Shown one piece after another: positions 11,430 to 23,300 of a stretch of DNA of 64,000 nt (position 1 is the first letter of the stretch; every line of letters starts with the position of its first letter). The stretch is from Paramacrobiotus metropolitanus. Its lineage: Eukaryota > Tardigrada > Eutardigrada > Parachela > Macrobiotidae. Made by a program: the position numbers and the translations under genes. The stretch covers positions 186,001 through 250,000 of the forward strand of contig NW_026570323.1 in assembly GCF_019649055.1 (NCBI RefSeq), in the 5' to 3' direction. The notes under the pieces are model-generated. The model searched no databases. It saw only the letters and a program-made list of their open reading frames with translations, and was not told the DNA's origin.

Positions 11430-12262
11430 TGTGGTGAATACGATGCGCAGTGATGAAACGGTCAACCTCGACAGTTTGACGATAATCGCCCCGTGAAACT
11501 GTAAGTCCTCCCGGAATCCATTTTACGCCCAGTGGAATAAAGTGTTCATTATTTTTCTCGATTTTATTACGCATTTAAAAATGCATTTGATAACGATTGA
11601 ATTGTGTTTACGATTTTAACGATCGTCTTACGTTGTGATTTTTGCTAACGATTTTCAAATCGTGTGATGAAAGCGCATTTACTTTTGTTCTCACTTATGT
11701 TGATCTCTATGATCGGAATTGATGTTTTTACGATTTGTTGCATTCATGTTAAAATCGCCATTAACCAGCGAGTCATCCCCCGATGCCGATTTGGATCCGA
11801 TGCACGTCGGAGGACCTCCGTGTCCCCGCCCGTGGCATGCTAGAGCGTTCGGCTCTTTGCTCACGTCGGTCTCGGATGGACCGCCGGTGCAGCCGATCTC
11901 CATTCATCGGATTCCACCGATTCATTACGACGGATTTTTGGCCTCAGTGAAGGATCCTAGATTTTCACTTCGGTGTTTTTCTGTTTTCTTTCGCTGATGT
12001 TTTCTCGATGATTTGATGTTTTTGATTTACGATCTAATAAAATACGATTTTATTCGATCTTGTGTTTCATCGTCGATCCTCGCTCACATAGACGTATCGC
12101 TCAGAATCGCACTCCTTTCACCAGACTTTCAATATTATTAAAAGTCAGCGATTTACGTTTGTGTTTCCGCATAGCTCGCGATCCATATCGTATCGCTCGC
12201 TTCCGCAGGATAGATTCCGTTTCTATCTCTGCATCTGGATCACAGTTGGATCTAGCATTAGA
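11427..12262 (+). repeat. LTR-like segment between elements A and B
   Basis: It begins after the purine tract GAAGAGAAGAAG (11415-11426), a plausible polypurine primer, with TGATGTGG overlapping the last stop codon. It ends at ATTAGA just before a primer-binding-site-like TGG. The upstream part is CGAT-rich like element A. A hairpin AATAAAAT-ACG-ATTTTATT (12036-12054) contains a poly(A) signal. The last 142 bases (12121-12262) recur at 36370-36517, and about 100 of these look identical. The left boundary is an estimate because the 5' LTR of A is not in the window. Confidence 0.6.
12121..12262 (+). repeat. Terminal block shared with the right end of element B
   Basis: It starts CCAGACTTTCAATATT and ends CTAGCATTAGA. 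Compared with 36370-36517 it differs by two small length changes near its start. It then runs about 100 bases with no difference I can see. It probably represents R-U5. Sequence upstream of the block is unrelated to that upstream of 36370, apart from a few short words. Confidence 0.85.
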
Positions 12263-12280
12263 TGGTAGCAGAGCCGACAG
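12263..12280 (+). promoter_or_regulatory. Candidate tRNA primer-binding site of element B
   Basis: TGGTAGCAGAGCC follows directly after the LTR-like end. A TGG start matches the CCA end of a tRNA primer. The tRNA is not assigned. Confidence 0.5.
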
Positions 12281-12388
12281 CGGTTCTCTGAATTGATCTG
12301 ATTTGATTTGTGTCAGGCATATTTGGCCTGTTATCGGACGTGTTACCTGCGACCAGTAAGGCACAGGTCTGTGTGACAGCAAGGCGCA

Positions 12389-12611
12389 CACCACAAGCGG
12401 TGAAATTTCCCCCATCGGACGCGGACTTCCAGCTTCGGTTTTCGGTACAGTGTCTTCAGCGAAGACCTGTGCTGTTTCCTTAGCTGTGCAAGAGTGCAAG
12501 ATTTCAGTCGGCAGTGTTCCTCGGTACGGAGTCTTCAGCGAAGACCCGTGCTGGTGTCACTGTTACTCGGCAAGGCTTCAGCGAAGCCTAAGCCGTGGGC
12601 CACAAGCGGCG
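12389..12611 (+). repeat. Leader hairpin cluster with compensated stems
   Basis: GTCTTC-AGC-GAAGAC occurs at 12452-12466 and 12531-12545. GGCTTC-AGC-GAAGCC at 12574-12588 keeps the pairing with different bases. CACC-ACAAGC-GGTG (12389-12402) and GCC-ACAAGC-GGC (about 12599-12610) are a second family with the same loop and changed stem. The second family recurs in the tail of the element near 35085 and 35264. A packaging or dimerisation role is inferred, not shown. Confidence 0.7.
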
Positions 12612-13156
12612 AAGCGCCAAAAGGGGCGCACGGGACAAGATCAGATCAGACTCCTCCAAACTGGAGTAGAGCGCCACTACTGTTGCTACGGCAGTCAGCC
12701 GGCACAGTAAACGACCAAAAGCGTGCGGCACAACCGTTACGGTAAAACCGGCGGCAGCGCGGGAACGGACAGTGGAAGAAGAATCTGGATCATCGGGATC
12801 GATTCTTGTGGAACGGACGAGGAAACAGGTAGAAAAACTGTTATTAATTACGGGATTGGTTAGTTGGTAAAAGTGGCAATTTTCATTGGTCCGTTCTGAG
12901 CTGAGCATAGACGTAGGCGGAGTTTTGCGCACGGCACGCATGTCTGGCCGTTGACCGTGACGTCAGGCGGATATAAATTTTAAGTGGACTAACGCTATTG
13001 GTCAGTTATCTGAGCTGTGATTGGTCGAAATCTGAACTGAGTAAATTGAACTAGCGGACCAATAGGAACGAAGTAAACAACCCGAATGGGGATTTTCCGT
13101 TGAACTCGAGCTGTAATGGGAAATTTGAATTGAGATGAGATATTTGAAAGGAAAAG

Positions 13157-13565
13157 TGACCTTTAACTGAAATTGAGTTGGAAAGTGACCTTTAACCGAA
13201 ACCGAGTTCGAAAGTGACCTTTAACTTAAAATTGAGCCGGAAAGTGACCTTTTAAGTTGAGTTGAGTTGGAAAGTGACCTTTGAGATCAGAAGTTGATCT
13301 TTGGTCAAAAGTGACCTTTTAACGAAGTTGAAACCGAGTCGATTAATAGTACAGCGATATCAGCAGCTGTAGAATTATATTTGTAAAGGTGTTTCGAAGT
13401 GAAAAACGGTTTCGAAAGTCTTGTCTGGAAAGTGACCTTTAGAGCAAACCTCTCGAACTTTTTATCGAAAAAGTGACCTTTAAACGGAACTTAGCCGAAA
13501 TTTCTCAGTCGAAAAGTGACCTTTAACAGGGACTTAGAAAAATTTCGAAGTGTAAAGTGACCTTT
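13157..13565 (+). repeat. Array of TGACCTTT motifs in element B leader
   Basis: Perfect TGACCTTT starts at 13157, 13186, 13215, 13245, 13275, 13312, 13433, 13474, 13517 and 13558. The first five are 29-30 bases apart inside a degenerate tandem unit of the type GTTGGAAAGTGACCTTTAAC. The reverse complement AAAGGTCA contains the AGGTCA half-site bound by many nuclear receptors. Confidence 0.9.
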
Positions 13566-13640
13566 AGGACAACTGAACAAATCATACAATAACGTGTGTG
13601 TGAGAACAATTGACAGGAGCGTCCAAGTTATCCGATCAAC

Positions 13641-16600
13641 ATGGATAAAGACAAAGAGGAACCGACATCTAACAGCAGTCAGGGAAGCAGGAGCTCCCGA
13701 GGGTCACAGCAAAGCGCAATCGATCCCTATAAGAAGGAATATAAGTCGCTCGCACGTCCAGTCGGGCACGATAGACAGACCCGAGCGGCTGTGACCTTTG
13801 CAAGGAAGGACAGCAAAGGCAGCGACAGTACATACCAAGTGGCGCTTGGAGCTACACAGAACGAAGAGAGCTCCAGCGGAGATCGAAAGCAAACCCCCGC
13901 GTCTGTGGCGGGAGGTAAACCGATGAACCAGAAAAAGGTCACTGGGGAGGATGGAACCACAGAAAGAGGAGCGGAGACAATTGGAGCATCACAATCGGAT
14001 GCTACCACAACCGGAACGAATGAGCAGGATAAAAATGTGAACCTAGCTCAATCGGAAGTTGACAAGACAAAAGTCACCGAAGAGGAACTTGCTGAACTCG
14101 GATTGGATGACCTTTCATTGAATGATAGGACTGCAGGCGATGACCTTTGGGCAACTCCAAGGGTCTCAGACGAATCAAATGAATCGTACTTCACGGATGA
14201 CGAAACGACGATAAATATGTCCTTCCATTCGGCGATGAGACAAGCTGACCGTGCAGAAGGGATAACACCTTTCAAAGATATACCGGAGCACCTCATTGAA
14301 CGAACACAGACAGGAAAGGTCATCAACGTAAGACCGCCATCACCGAACAGTCCCACGTCAACTCTTAGGAGACGCGTGAAGGAGTTGGAAGAAGAACTCG
14401 AAGCCAAGGAGGACCAGGTGATGAAGAAGAAACAGGAATACCAAACTCGGATAGGATCATTGGATGCTCGTATTTATGAACTGGAGCAGCAACAGGGTAA
14501 CCTGGAAAACGCAGCGGACGAATGGAAAATCAAATATGAGCGCCAAAAAGAACTCGCAGAGGAATACCTGAAAATGGTAGATGACAGAGAAATGGAAGGT
14601 CATCTCGCAGTCAGTGATCTCAACGAGAGTATGTCAGAAGAGTCAGCGGAAAGGTCACGGCACTTAGCCGAATTGAAGGACGAATGCGACTCATTGAAGT
14701 TAAAGGTCACCGAAGCAGAAGCCAAAAGAGACGAGTATGCGAATAAACTGGCTGAAGCTTCACAACGACTGTTGAACAACACAAATGAGGTGTTTAAGCT
14801 GAGAAACGAACTAAAGCAGCGAGATGAGAGTATCGGAATTCTTCAGAGAGAATCGAAAGGTCATCAGAGAAGAGCCGACGAAGCCATCCAAGCGGCTAAG
14901 GACTTGAGGGACCTTACAGCCACCGAAGGTGCACGGCTGAAGAATGAGATAAGACAGGTGACAGAAGAGAATAAAAAGGTCACGGAAGAAAACAAGGAGT
15001 TGAAAGAAACCGCCAAGGCCATGGCCGAACAAGGTTCGAACTGGGAACGGGAAGCACTCCGTTTAGACGAGATGGTTACGGCGCTCGAACGGAAAGACAA
15101 GGAGTGGCAACAAACAGTCCACCAGAAGACACAAGAGATCATTAAGCTCAATACGGAGCTGATTGATATGACCCAAACAGTGATGACAAGAGAAGACGAA
15201 GTTACTCAGACAAAAGACCAATTGAAAGCGGCAGCCGAAGAATATATGAAGCTGGAAAGAGAAGTTACCCATTTGGCGGAACATATCAAAAAGGTGGAGA
15301 ATGACACTGAAAAAGTCGTTCAGGAGAAAACATTCCAGCTTCACCACCACATGTTAAAGATCAATCAGGAAAATCAGGACTTGAAAGTCCAGAAAGACCA
15401 ATCGGAGTTGAAAATCAGACGCCTCGAAGATGAGAATAAAGCGCTCAATATGTCTAATAAGCACAAAGACGAACAGCTCTTGCAATACGGAGTTAGAACG
15501 ACAACGGTGGAATCGCCTCCGCCCAGTTACAGCAAAGCGCATGAAACGGGCACGGGTAAAAGCTTCCATTTTGAAATGCCATTACGAACCGGTACAGGCA
15601 GGGGGAACGTTAAAACGGAACAAGACGGCGAAAAAGTCAAAGATGATAAGGAACCACCATCAGGCTACTCACACTCAAGCCGAGGTGACCCTTCACAATT
15701 TCCCCCACATAGCGAAGTGAACGCGTCCATCGACGAAGGGCGACGGGACAGACCCCCTAGTCGACAGGAGCGTCCAAGGAAATCCCGTTACGCTAAGCCG
15801 AGACGAAACCAAAACGATGACGACAGTAGCGAAGAAGAAGATCCAAGAGGAGGATTTGCATTGGCAAAAGCATTGAACTCCATGGCTCGGAAAACGCCAC
15901 TCGTGACCTTTGACGGCAGCCGCGACACCGTCAATGGCTGGACAAGACTGGTGAAAGAAACACTGGACACCTACGAGCTCACTGACAAACAAATAATGAT
16001 TGAAGTGGCCAGCGCAGTGAAAGGGCCGGCTAAAGGCTGGTTCGAAGGAGAAAAGGATATCGCGGCAGAAGACGGAATCGAATATACCGTAACAGAATGG
16101 ATGGACAAATTTAAAGACGAATACGGTGATCGGGACGAAGAAGTCTTAGGCCTACGCGAGGCCTACGCGAGGAAATTTGAACTGGGTAAAGAGTCGCTCG
16201 ACCAATATTATCAGGCGATGATGCGATTCAAAGCAAAAGCAAATCATTACGGAAAAACAAGCAGTGGGCTTCTTAATCGAAGGATGCAGAGTAGATAACG
16301 AACTATACAAGGCATTGCGTACACAAAAGTGCAGGACGCCAACAGACGTAAAGGACTTTTTCCGACATTGGGCTACTGGGGAGGAAAAATATAAGGCGCC
16401 GAAAGGTCAACGTAACCAGGATTACGTGACCATCCGCCAGGGTCAAGTGGAAGACATGCCACACCAGAGAATGGCAGCGGCGCCGGCCCAACAGTCACAG
16501 GAAAATCGCAGAGCAAATCCAGTTCAGGAAGCAATAAGGGAGGTCACTCTCGCCGAGGCAATGGTAGCAGCCATACAGGCGGCGGCAGTACAGATGGCGG

Positions 16601-17346
16601 CTCAAGCGAGACCAGCACCCCAGAATGTAGTCCCACTGAATATGGGAGTACCACAACAGCCAGTTAACTTTGGCGGAAACGGATATGGAAATGGAAATTG
16701 GAACGGAGGTCAAGGAAACTTCCAGAATCAGGGTCAAGGTCAAGGCAACTTTCAGCCAAATAGAGGAAACCAGAATCAGGGGTCACGGACAGAATTCAAG
16801 TTCCAGTTAATCGATGGATGGGTTGCAAATGGTGTGCAGATGTGTCAGCACTGCATGTATGGAAACCACCAAACGCAGGGATGCAAATTCGCCAACACAC
16901 CACCGGAACAGAATCCGAATCTGTTCACCTTCAGAGAATGGCAGCGACTGCGCGGGTTAGGCGGTTGGCAACAAGCGGTGGCAAATGGATACGACTTGAT
17001 AACACAATGGTACCAGCATAAGGCCACTTTCCCAAACCAACAAGGCAACGGAGGCGGCCAAGGTGGTGGTTACGGCCGTGGTGGCTACGGCCGCGGCGGC
17101 TTCAGAGGAAGAGGCAGAGGCTTCGGCCGCGGAAATTGGAATGGCGGTAACCGAGGCGGTGGGAACGGAGGCGGAAACTACCAACAGGGTGGTGGCCAAA
17201 ATAATGGTGGCGGCCAGAACATGGGAAATGGACAGAACCCTAACCCGGCAAACAATATCGGTCAACAACAAGGAAACGTGCAAGGAAATGTACAGGGCGC
17301 GCAACAAGGTGGTGCGCCGGTTCAGGGAAACGGGCAAGATCAGTAG
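13641..17346 (+). pseudogene. gag: Element B gag region with an added long coiled coil
   Basis: The N-terminus is polar and acidic. From about 14360 to 15470 the protein is a near-continuous heptad-rich coiled coil of roughly 370 residues, highly unusual for a Ty3/gypsy Gag. A capsid-like domain follows (about 15895 to 16400; motifs PLVTFDGS, GWFEGE, ESLDQYYQAMM). A Gln/Gly/Asn-rich stretch leads to a zinc knuckle CX2CX4HX4C (about 16840-16890) and a long Gly-Arg-rich tail. The knuckle is followed by CKF and QNP as in element A. The region appears broken about once; otherwise it is well preserved. Confidence 0.85.
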
Positions 17347-17367
17347 GCACCGGTGAGCCTACTGATC
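17325..17367 (+). promoter_or_regulatory. Element B gag-pol -1 ribosomal frameshift signal
   Basis: GGGAAAC (17325-17331) lies in gag phase as G GGA AAC. Six bases later an 11-base-pair perfect stem forms: GATCAGTAGGC (17338-17348), loop ACCGGTGA, GCCTACTGATC (17357-17367). The gag stop codon is inside the 5' arm. The pol frame is -1 and open through the site. Heptamer and layout match element A although the hairpins differ in sequence. Confidence 0.85.
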
Positions 17368-20300
17368 GTCCCGACCCTAAACCACCGGATAAAAAGGGAA
17401 TGGAAAGGTCACCTCTGCAGAATGGTACTGCAGAGAATGTGACCAATGCAACGGCTATAAGGATGCCGTCAGCGAACAAAGAAAGTGGACCGGCTATATG
17501 GATGCCGCAACCACAGCAAAGGGCTATATGGATGCCGCCACAGCAAAATGAGACGGCGATATGGATGTCGTCATTGCAAAAGGAAATTGAAGCGGCTATA
17601 AGGATGCCGCCACAACAACAGAATCAAAGGTCACCGCAGAATGGTACTGCGAGTGGAGGCGCGCAACGGGACCAAAGGTCACCGCAGAATGGCACTGCGA
17701 GTGGAAACTGTCGTGACGGTAGCGCGACACTGCGAACAGCGCAGCAAAATGAAAGGTCACCGTATTGCAGCGAAGAAGTGTTAGCGCAACGACGCGCACA
17801 ACGAAATGCAAAGATTCGCCAGGCGCTACTGAATCAAAGGTCACCACTGCAGAATGATACTGCAAGTGGAAATGGATGTCAAAAGACGAGATGTAACTGC
17901 ACACCAGAAGAAGTGGATGATGAGCAACATGCGAAATTCAGAAAATATTTGGCAGAGAAAGAGCCACGTTGCAGTTGTCGTGTAACGGGGACAGGATACA
18001 CGGAAACAGGCATCCGACCCAGATTTTGCAGTTGCTTGGAAGACAAAGACTTAAAGCAGAATACCACTAGTGACAATAAAGACGAAAGGTCACCTTCCGT
18101 AGGAAAAGTCCAAGTGAAAGGTCAAGGAGCAAGTGCGAACGTTAAAGGTCATGGTGAAAGCACCGTGTTGAAAGGTCAAGAAACAGACTTGACACTGCGA
18201 ACAGCGCAGCAAAAGAATGGCGGAAATGCACAAAACTCTGATGACTCGCTTGTGGATGCAATAACGTTGCAACGGAAGGAAATATGGCGAAAAGTGGCCT
18301 ACAGACCGAACGGAAATCACGGGATGTGGACACCCGTGACACCAAAAGCGAAACAAAAAGGGGGAATGTCGCAAGAAGATTACTGGGACATGCAACAGTT
18401 GCGAACGCAATGCGAAAGAAAGCGATTAGAAGAGTTAGTTACCGGGAAACTAACGCAAAGGTCACTGAACCCTGCCCCAGTATTCAACGCGACTGAATAC
18501 AAGAACGCACAAGCTGACATGAATAACCCGCGAAATGCCCCACCGGAAGGAAAACCTTTGAACTATGGTGAAAAAGTTCCCATACAAAGGTCGTCAAATG
18601 GCGGATTTGTCATAGAGCGCAACGAAAGGTCACAGGACTTAGCGCAAAATGAACAGAAAGGACGGTCAAAAGAGACGCCACAAACGCGACAGAGTAATGC
18701 AGTCGAAAGGTCACGGGACTTATCACAAGCACTGCAAAAGGATGCCAACGATAAGTCACCAGCCCGAACAGACGGAATGTCTTCACAAACTGACCCGATG
18801 AAAACGAATAATGAAGTGTCAGCGAAAGTGATTGAATGGATGACTCAAAAGGGATACGATATGATAACGTGTGAAAGGTCACCGGACAGCGAAGAATATG
18901 ACCTGAAGAAAGCTGACCAGATAACAAATGGGGTCATCGAGAAGCTGCGAGACAAACGAAATGAAAACCGTAAGGAGGAACTGATTCATCAGACGATAAC
19001 CGAAGTGACTAAAGGTCACGTGGATAGCACAAAAGCAAATGAGCAAGTGCAGAATGGAGAAAAGGTCATCAGTGGTAAAACGGCAACAGAGAAGCAAACA
19101 AATAAAGAGAAGCCGCGAAAATATTACGATGTCCGAACTGACGTCCCACACAGGATTGATAAGTTGAGCGAAATACTGAAAGGTCACAGTACTTCGACAA
19201 AAGGACAAGTGCCTCCCGATATGGATCCGGGACCGGTATCGCTAATCCCTGTGAAATGTAAAGTTCATACATTGAAGATTCAAAATGGAAAATTGCCCAA
19301 AAGAATTGAAGCGTATACACACGAAGTGAAAGTGGGAGACATAAAGGTCAACGCAATGTTGGACACTGGCGCTGAGACGTCGCTGATCAGCAAACCGTTT
19401 TGTGAGAAGAATGGACTTCATATGCTCCCACTACCACCAGACAGACTGGTGAGGATAAATGAAATTAGCGGAACGTCAGGATTCATGGTGACGCACTACT
19501 GTGTAGCACCAGTGACCTTGAGGAAAAAGACTAGTGAACACTCCTTTTACGTCCGACCGAAATGTGACGACGTACAGGTGCTACTGGGATTCGACTTCTT
19601 AGAAAAGAAGTTCGTACTGATGGATAACGAAGGCGAAGAGGAAACAGAAGATGATCCGAAACCAGTCGCCAAAGTTCAAGTCGGAAAGGTCACCGAACTT
19701 GCTCAAACGGCTAATAAAACGCTAATCCCAGTACCAGAGGCACAGGGAAAGGAAACGAAAAAGATGGTACAAAAAGAATTGTCAACATTGGAGCAGTGGA
19801 AAGTGATCCAAAAGGAAATAGAAAACACATTAAATCGGACACCGCTGACACAAAAGGGAAGAGAAAAGGTCATCCCAATACCAGAGGCACCGGGAATGAC
19901 AAAAGTGCAGCAGAACGTTAAAGTGCAACAGCAAGAAGTTATCCCAGTACCAGAGGCACTGGAAATGAAAATTGAAAATGGAAATGTCGAAAAAGTTATC
20001 CCAGTACCAGAGGCACTGGGCAAGGGAAATGAAAGGTCACCAATTACAGATACTGTGAACTTGGTACCAGAGTCGGATCCGAAAAACGCCAGTACGACCT
20101 TTTTCGAACCACGCCCTGTTACGAAAGATAACGAAATTGCAATTGTCAAGAAAGTCAACGAAAAGAAAAAGGAAACGCTTGCGCCAGACATGAATGAGGC
20201 GATCATATTTCTCCCGGACGGGAGAAGTATGATCGCAGATGCCTGTGAGCAAAAAGTCACAGAAAAAGAATCGGTTGAAAAAATTATCCCAGTACCAGAG

Positions 20301-23300
20301 GCACTGGGAAAGAAAGACGAAAGGTCACCGGCGATCAGAATACCAGAGCGTACTTCGAACCTTTTCGAACCACGATCTGCTACCCATAACGAAAGGTCAC
20401 CGGATAAAGCTAAAGAAAAGGTAACAGAACGTGATCCTCAAAAGGAACCCTTTCTCGAACCACACTCCGCTATCAATGACGAAAGGTCACCAACGCTTGA
20501 AGAGATAGTTGCCACACAGAAAGAAGCGGCAGCCGCAGCGAAACAATCGCTCGTGCCTGGCATGGAGTGGGCAAAGCCTATCCCAGTACCAGAGGCACTG
20601 GGAATAAAGACGGCTAAAGTGTGGAAGGATAAAAAGAGTGAAAGGTTACGAGTATTGAAACGAATAGCCGAAGAGGAACAGATGTTTACCAGAGAAATTC
20701 GCGATAAAGCGATTGAACAATTGAAAGGTCACCGAGTGAATAAAGAACAGGAGGTCATCGCATTATCCTCTGATGACGCAAGTGTGATCCAAATTGAACG
20801 AGAACAAGATGCCGCAGCACACAAAGATAATAACCCGCAAATAAGCCAAAGGACATTAACTCCAGAAGAACGAGCTAGGAGTTGTCACCACGGTTACTAT
20901 GAAGATCCGTGCAGAGTACAACCTCAATGGGAATGTGCTGAATGTCGAGAGGACGCCTCTCAAGATGACCTTTCGGAATGGCCGAAATGCAACCCTGCAA
21001 TAGCAGACCTCAAAGGTCATGGCCAAAAGGAACTGAAAGGCCTGTTACGGACAAATGAAATGTGGAAACCACACATTGAACGATATCATTGGAATAGATA
21101 TCGGGCATGGTTATCAAGTGTGAAGAACTTCATAATGGGGAGAGGAAAATGGCTAAACCATTGGCAGCAACGCGCGGATAATGGTTACCAAGACCCCCTT
21201 GATCCGGTAAAAACGGAACGAAAACTTGAAAGGGAGATGGAAGAAATGAATGAAGAGGTGCAGTTATGGGAAGATGCGAGGGTAGAACTATTCTGGGACT
21301 TCCGCATAAACCATATGTATAAAGGTCAAGGAAGAACAGTCATATTCCCGACAGGACTTGGCACACCGGTATACGAGTCAGTCGTGATGTTCTGCAAAGC
21401 ATTAAAAGAAGACAACTGGGACATATTTGACAAATATTGGACGAAATTTGAAGCGGACATCCCTATATTTGATACAAAAGAGATGCGAGAATTACAAGTA
21501 ACCCGGAAAAGAAGGTTACCGGGATTACTGATAAAGAAAAAGGTGACATTTGCACCGGACCCAGATGGAGTGGATTATCCTGAACGAGGAGGGGATACGT
21601 GGTGCATGTATGAAACAATTCCAAGTGACGACTGGGTCACCGAAGAATTGATGGCAAATTGCGTCTTTGTCGGCCCCAAACGTCCAAAAGGTTATGAAAC
21701 GGTCCAACAGGACGAAATAAAAGAAACGGAAAAGGAGGAACCAGTTAAAGAGACGAATGAAGGAAGATCAAACGAAACCGAAGAAAGTCCAAAGTCGGCT
21801 TTCGACATCGCACAGATGTTAACGGATAGAGGTGAAATGTGGAGAAAGTTTAAAGAGGAAGTGGAGCGAATATCGAATGAACAGCAAAACCCAGTAACTG
21901 AGGCAAAAAACGGGGAAAGGTCACTCGATAACGGTGAGGAATGTCCGCCGGTCGAGTTGACCGTAAAGCCATTATTAAGTCTTGAAGAAATAGACGAACT
22001 AGAAAAATCAAATCAAGAGGAACAAAGGTCAAACTCAGATCAGTCGGAAAGGTCATCAACAAGAATACGAGTAGCAAGGAGTCACCCGAGAGTCGCTACA
22101 CGAAATGGGCGAAAGGCAAAAGAAGGGGACAAACCTCTGCTCAAAAATCCGAAAGCGAAAAAACTTAGCGATTCGCAGGAAAACGAAAGTGACCTTTCAT
22201 CAGAAGATGAAGGAGTTGATGAGCGCCCACTCGAAAAGGCTGACAAAGGTCAAGCTACTGCACAAGAATATGAGAGCAGTAACTCGGATTCAGAGTGGAC
22301 GAGTTCAAGCGATAATTCAACGACTTCAGAAGATTCAGGTGTAAGTGACCTTTCAGAACAAGAGGACTTACTGGACTTGGACGAAGACGACGAAGTGGAT
22401 GAAGAAAAAGAAAAGGATATTAAAGTCAGAAGATTGAAAGTGGAAAAAGCTAGAATGTCGAAAGATGTGATTAAAGTCTACAGCGACCAGCGAATCAAAC
22501 TGAAACCGTCAAATTGCACACGCGTAAAAGTCAAGATGGGAAAATATGCACCGGCTCAAAACAAGTTGATGTTCACACCGGTCCCACAAGTGGAAACTGA
22601 AGTGCAACCGTTGGCAGGAGTGACGGACCACAGAGGAAAACATTTTGAAATTGTCATTGCGAATCATAGTAGCAAATACCGGATCGTGAAGAAAAATCAG
22701 CTTCTCGGCTACGTTGAGCCGTATGAACACATGGAAAATGTAAAGGTCAACGCCGGGACAGTAAAGAATGTACTCGAAGACCCAGAAGTTGACGATACGA
22801 CGAAAGCTGAACTGACAAAGATAATTGGAAATTTGAAATTAGGACCTGACCTCACAGAGGAACAGAAGAATGATGTGTATAATGCCATCTGGGAATTTTG
22901 GAAAGTCTTACCGACATCAAAGAAACCGTATGGAGATGTGAAAGGGGTCACTCACGTAATTGATACGGGAGATGCCAAACCAGTTAAATGTAACCCGGCC
23001 AGAACGAGTTGGACAGGCCGCGAGTTCATAACGAAGCATATCGAAGAGATGCTAGCACAAGATGTAATCGAACCGTCGGACGCCGAATGGAGTTTTCCAG
23101 TCGTCTTGGCAGTCAAGAAAAATGGCGACGGAACAATGGGAACGAGATTTTGTGTCAACTACATAATGCTCAATAAGTTAACAAGAAAGAACAATTACCC
23201 GCTACCGAATCCAGATGAGTTGCTCGACGCCTGCGCAGGCAACAAATATTACGGAAAAATGGACTTGCAAAGTGGATTCTGGCAGATCCCCATGGATCCA

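Larger units (their letters stand above)
1..12262 (+). mobile_element. Element A: giant Ty3/gypsy-type LTR retroelement, truncated by the window edge
   Basis: Gag, protease, reverse transcriptase, RNase H and integrase signatures occur in the order typical of Ty3/gypsy elements. Two accessory genes and an LTR-like segment follow. The left end (5' LTR and leader) is outside the window, so the full length exceeds 12 kb, long for the family. Most reading frames are open over long distances; the element looks young and only lightly broken, with one to a few breaks. The whole element, coding and non-coding, is unusually rich in CGAT. Its closest visible relative is element B immediately downstream, which shares the gene order but has strongly diverged proteins. 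Confidence 0.93.
12263..13640 (+). other. Element B leader (untranslated)
   Basis: 1.4 kb without a convincing gene. It contains three parts: a hairpin cluster (12389-12611); a promoter-like stretch with TATAAA at 12972 and CCAAT-type boxes near 12997, 13020 and 13059; and an array of TGACCTTT copies (13157-13565). The gag ATG follows at 13641. Confidence 0.7.

Noticed and set aside
12101-12499. Minus-strand peptide also encoded near 36392-36595
   Set aside because: The shared peptide comes from the repeated LTR-end block, not from a gene.
13157-13565. CRISPR-like array of short repeats
   Set aside because: Eukaryotic context, degenerate 29-30 base tandem units and no unique spacers.
19703-20260. 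Long minus-strand open frame rich in Ser/Thr opposite element B pol
   Set aside because: Arises from the repetitive plus-strand spacer; no independent protein features.
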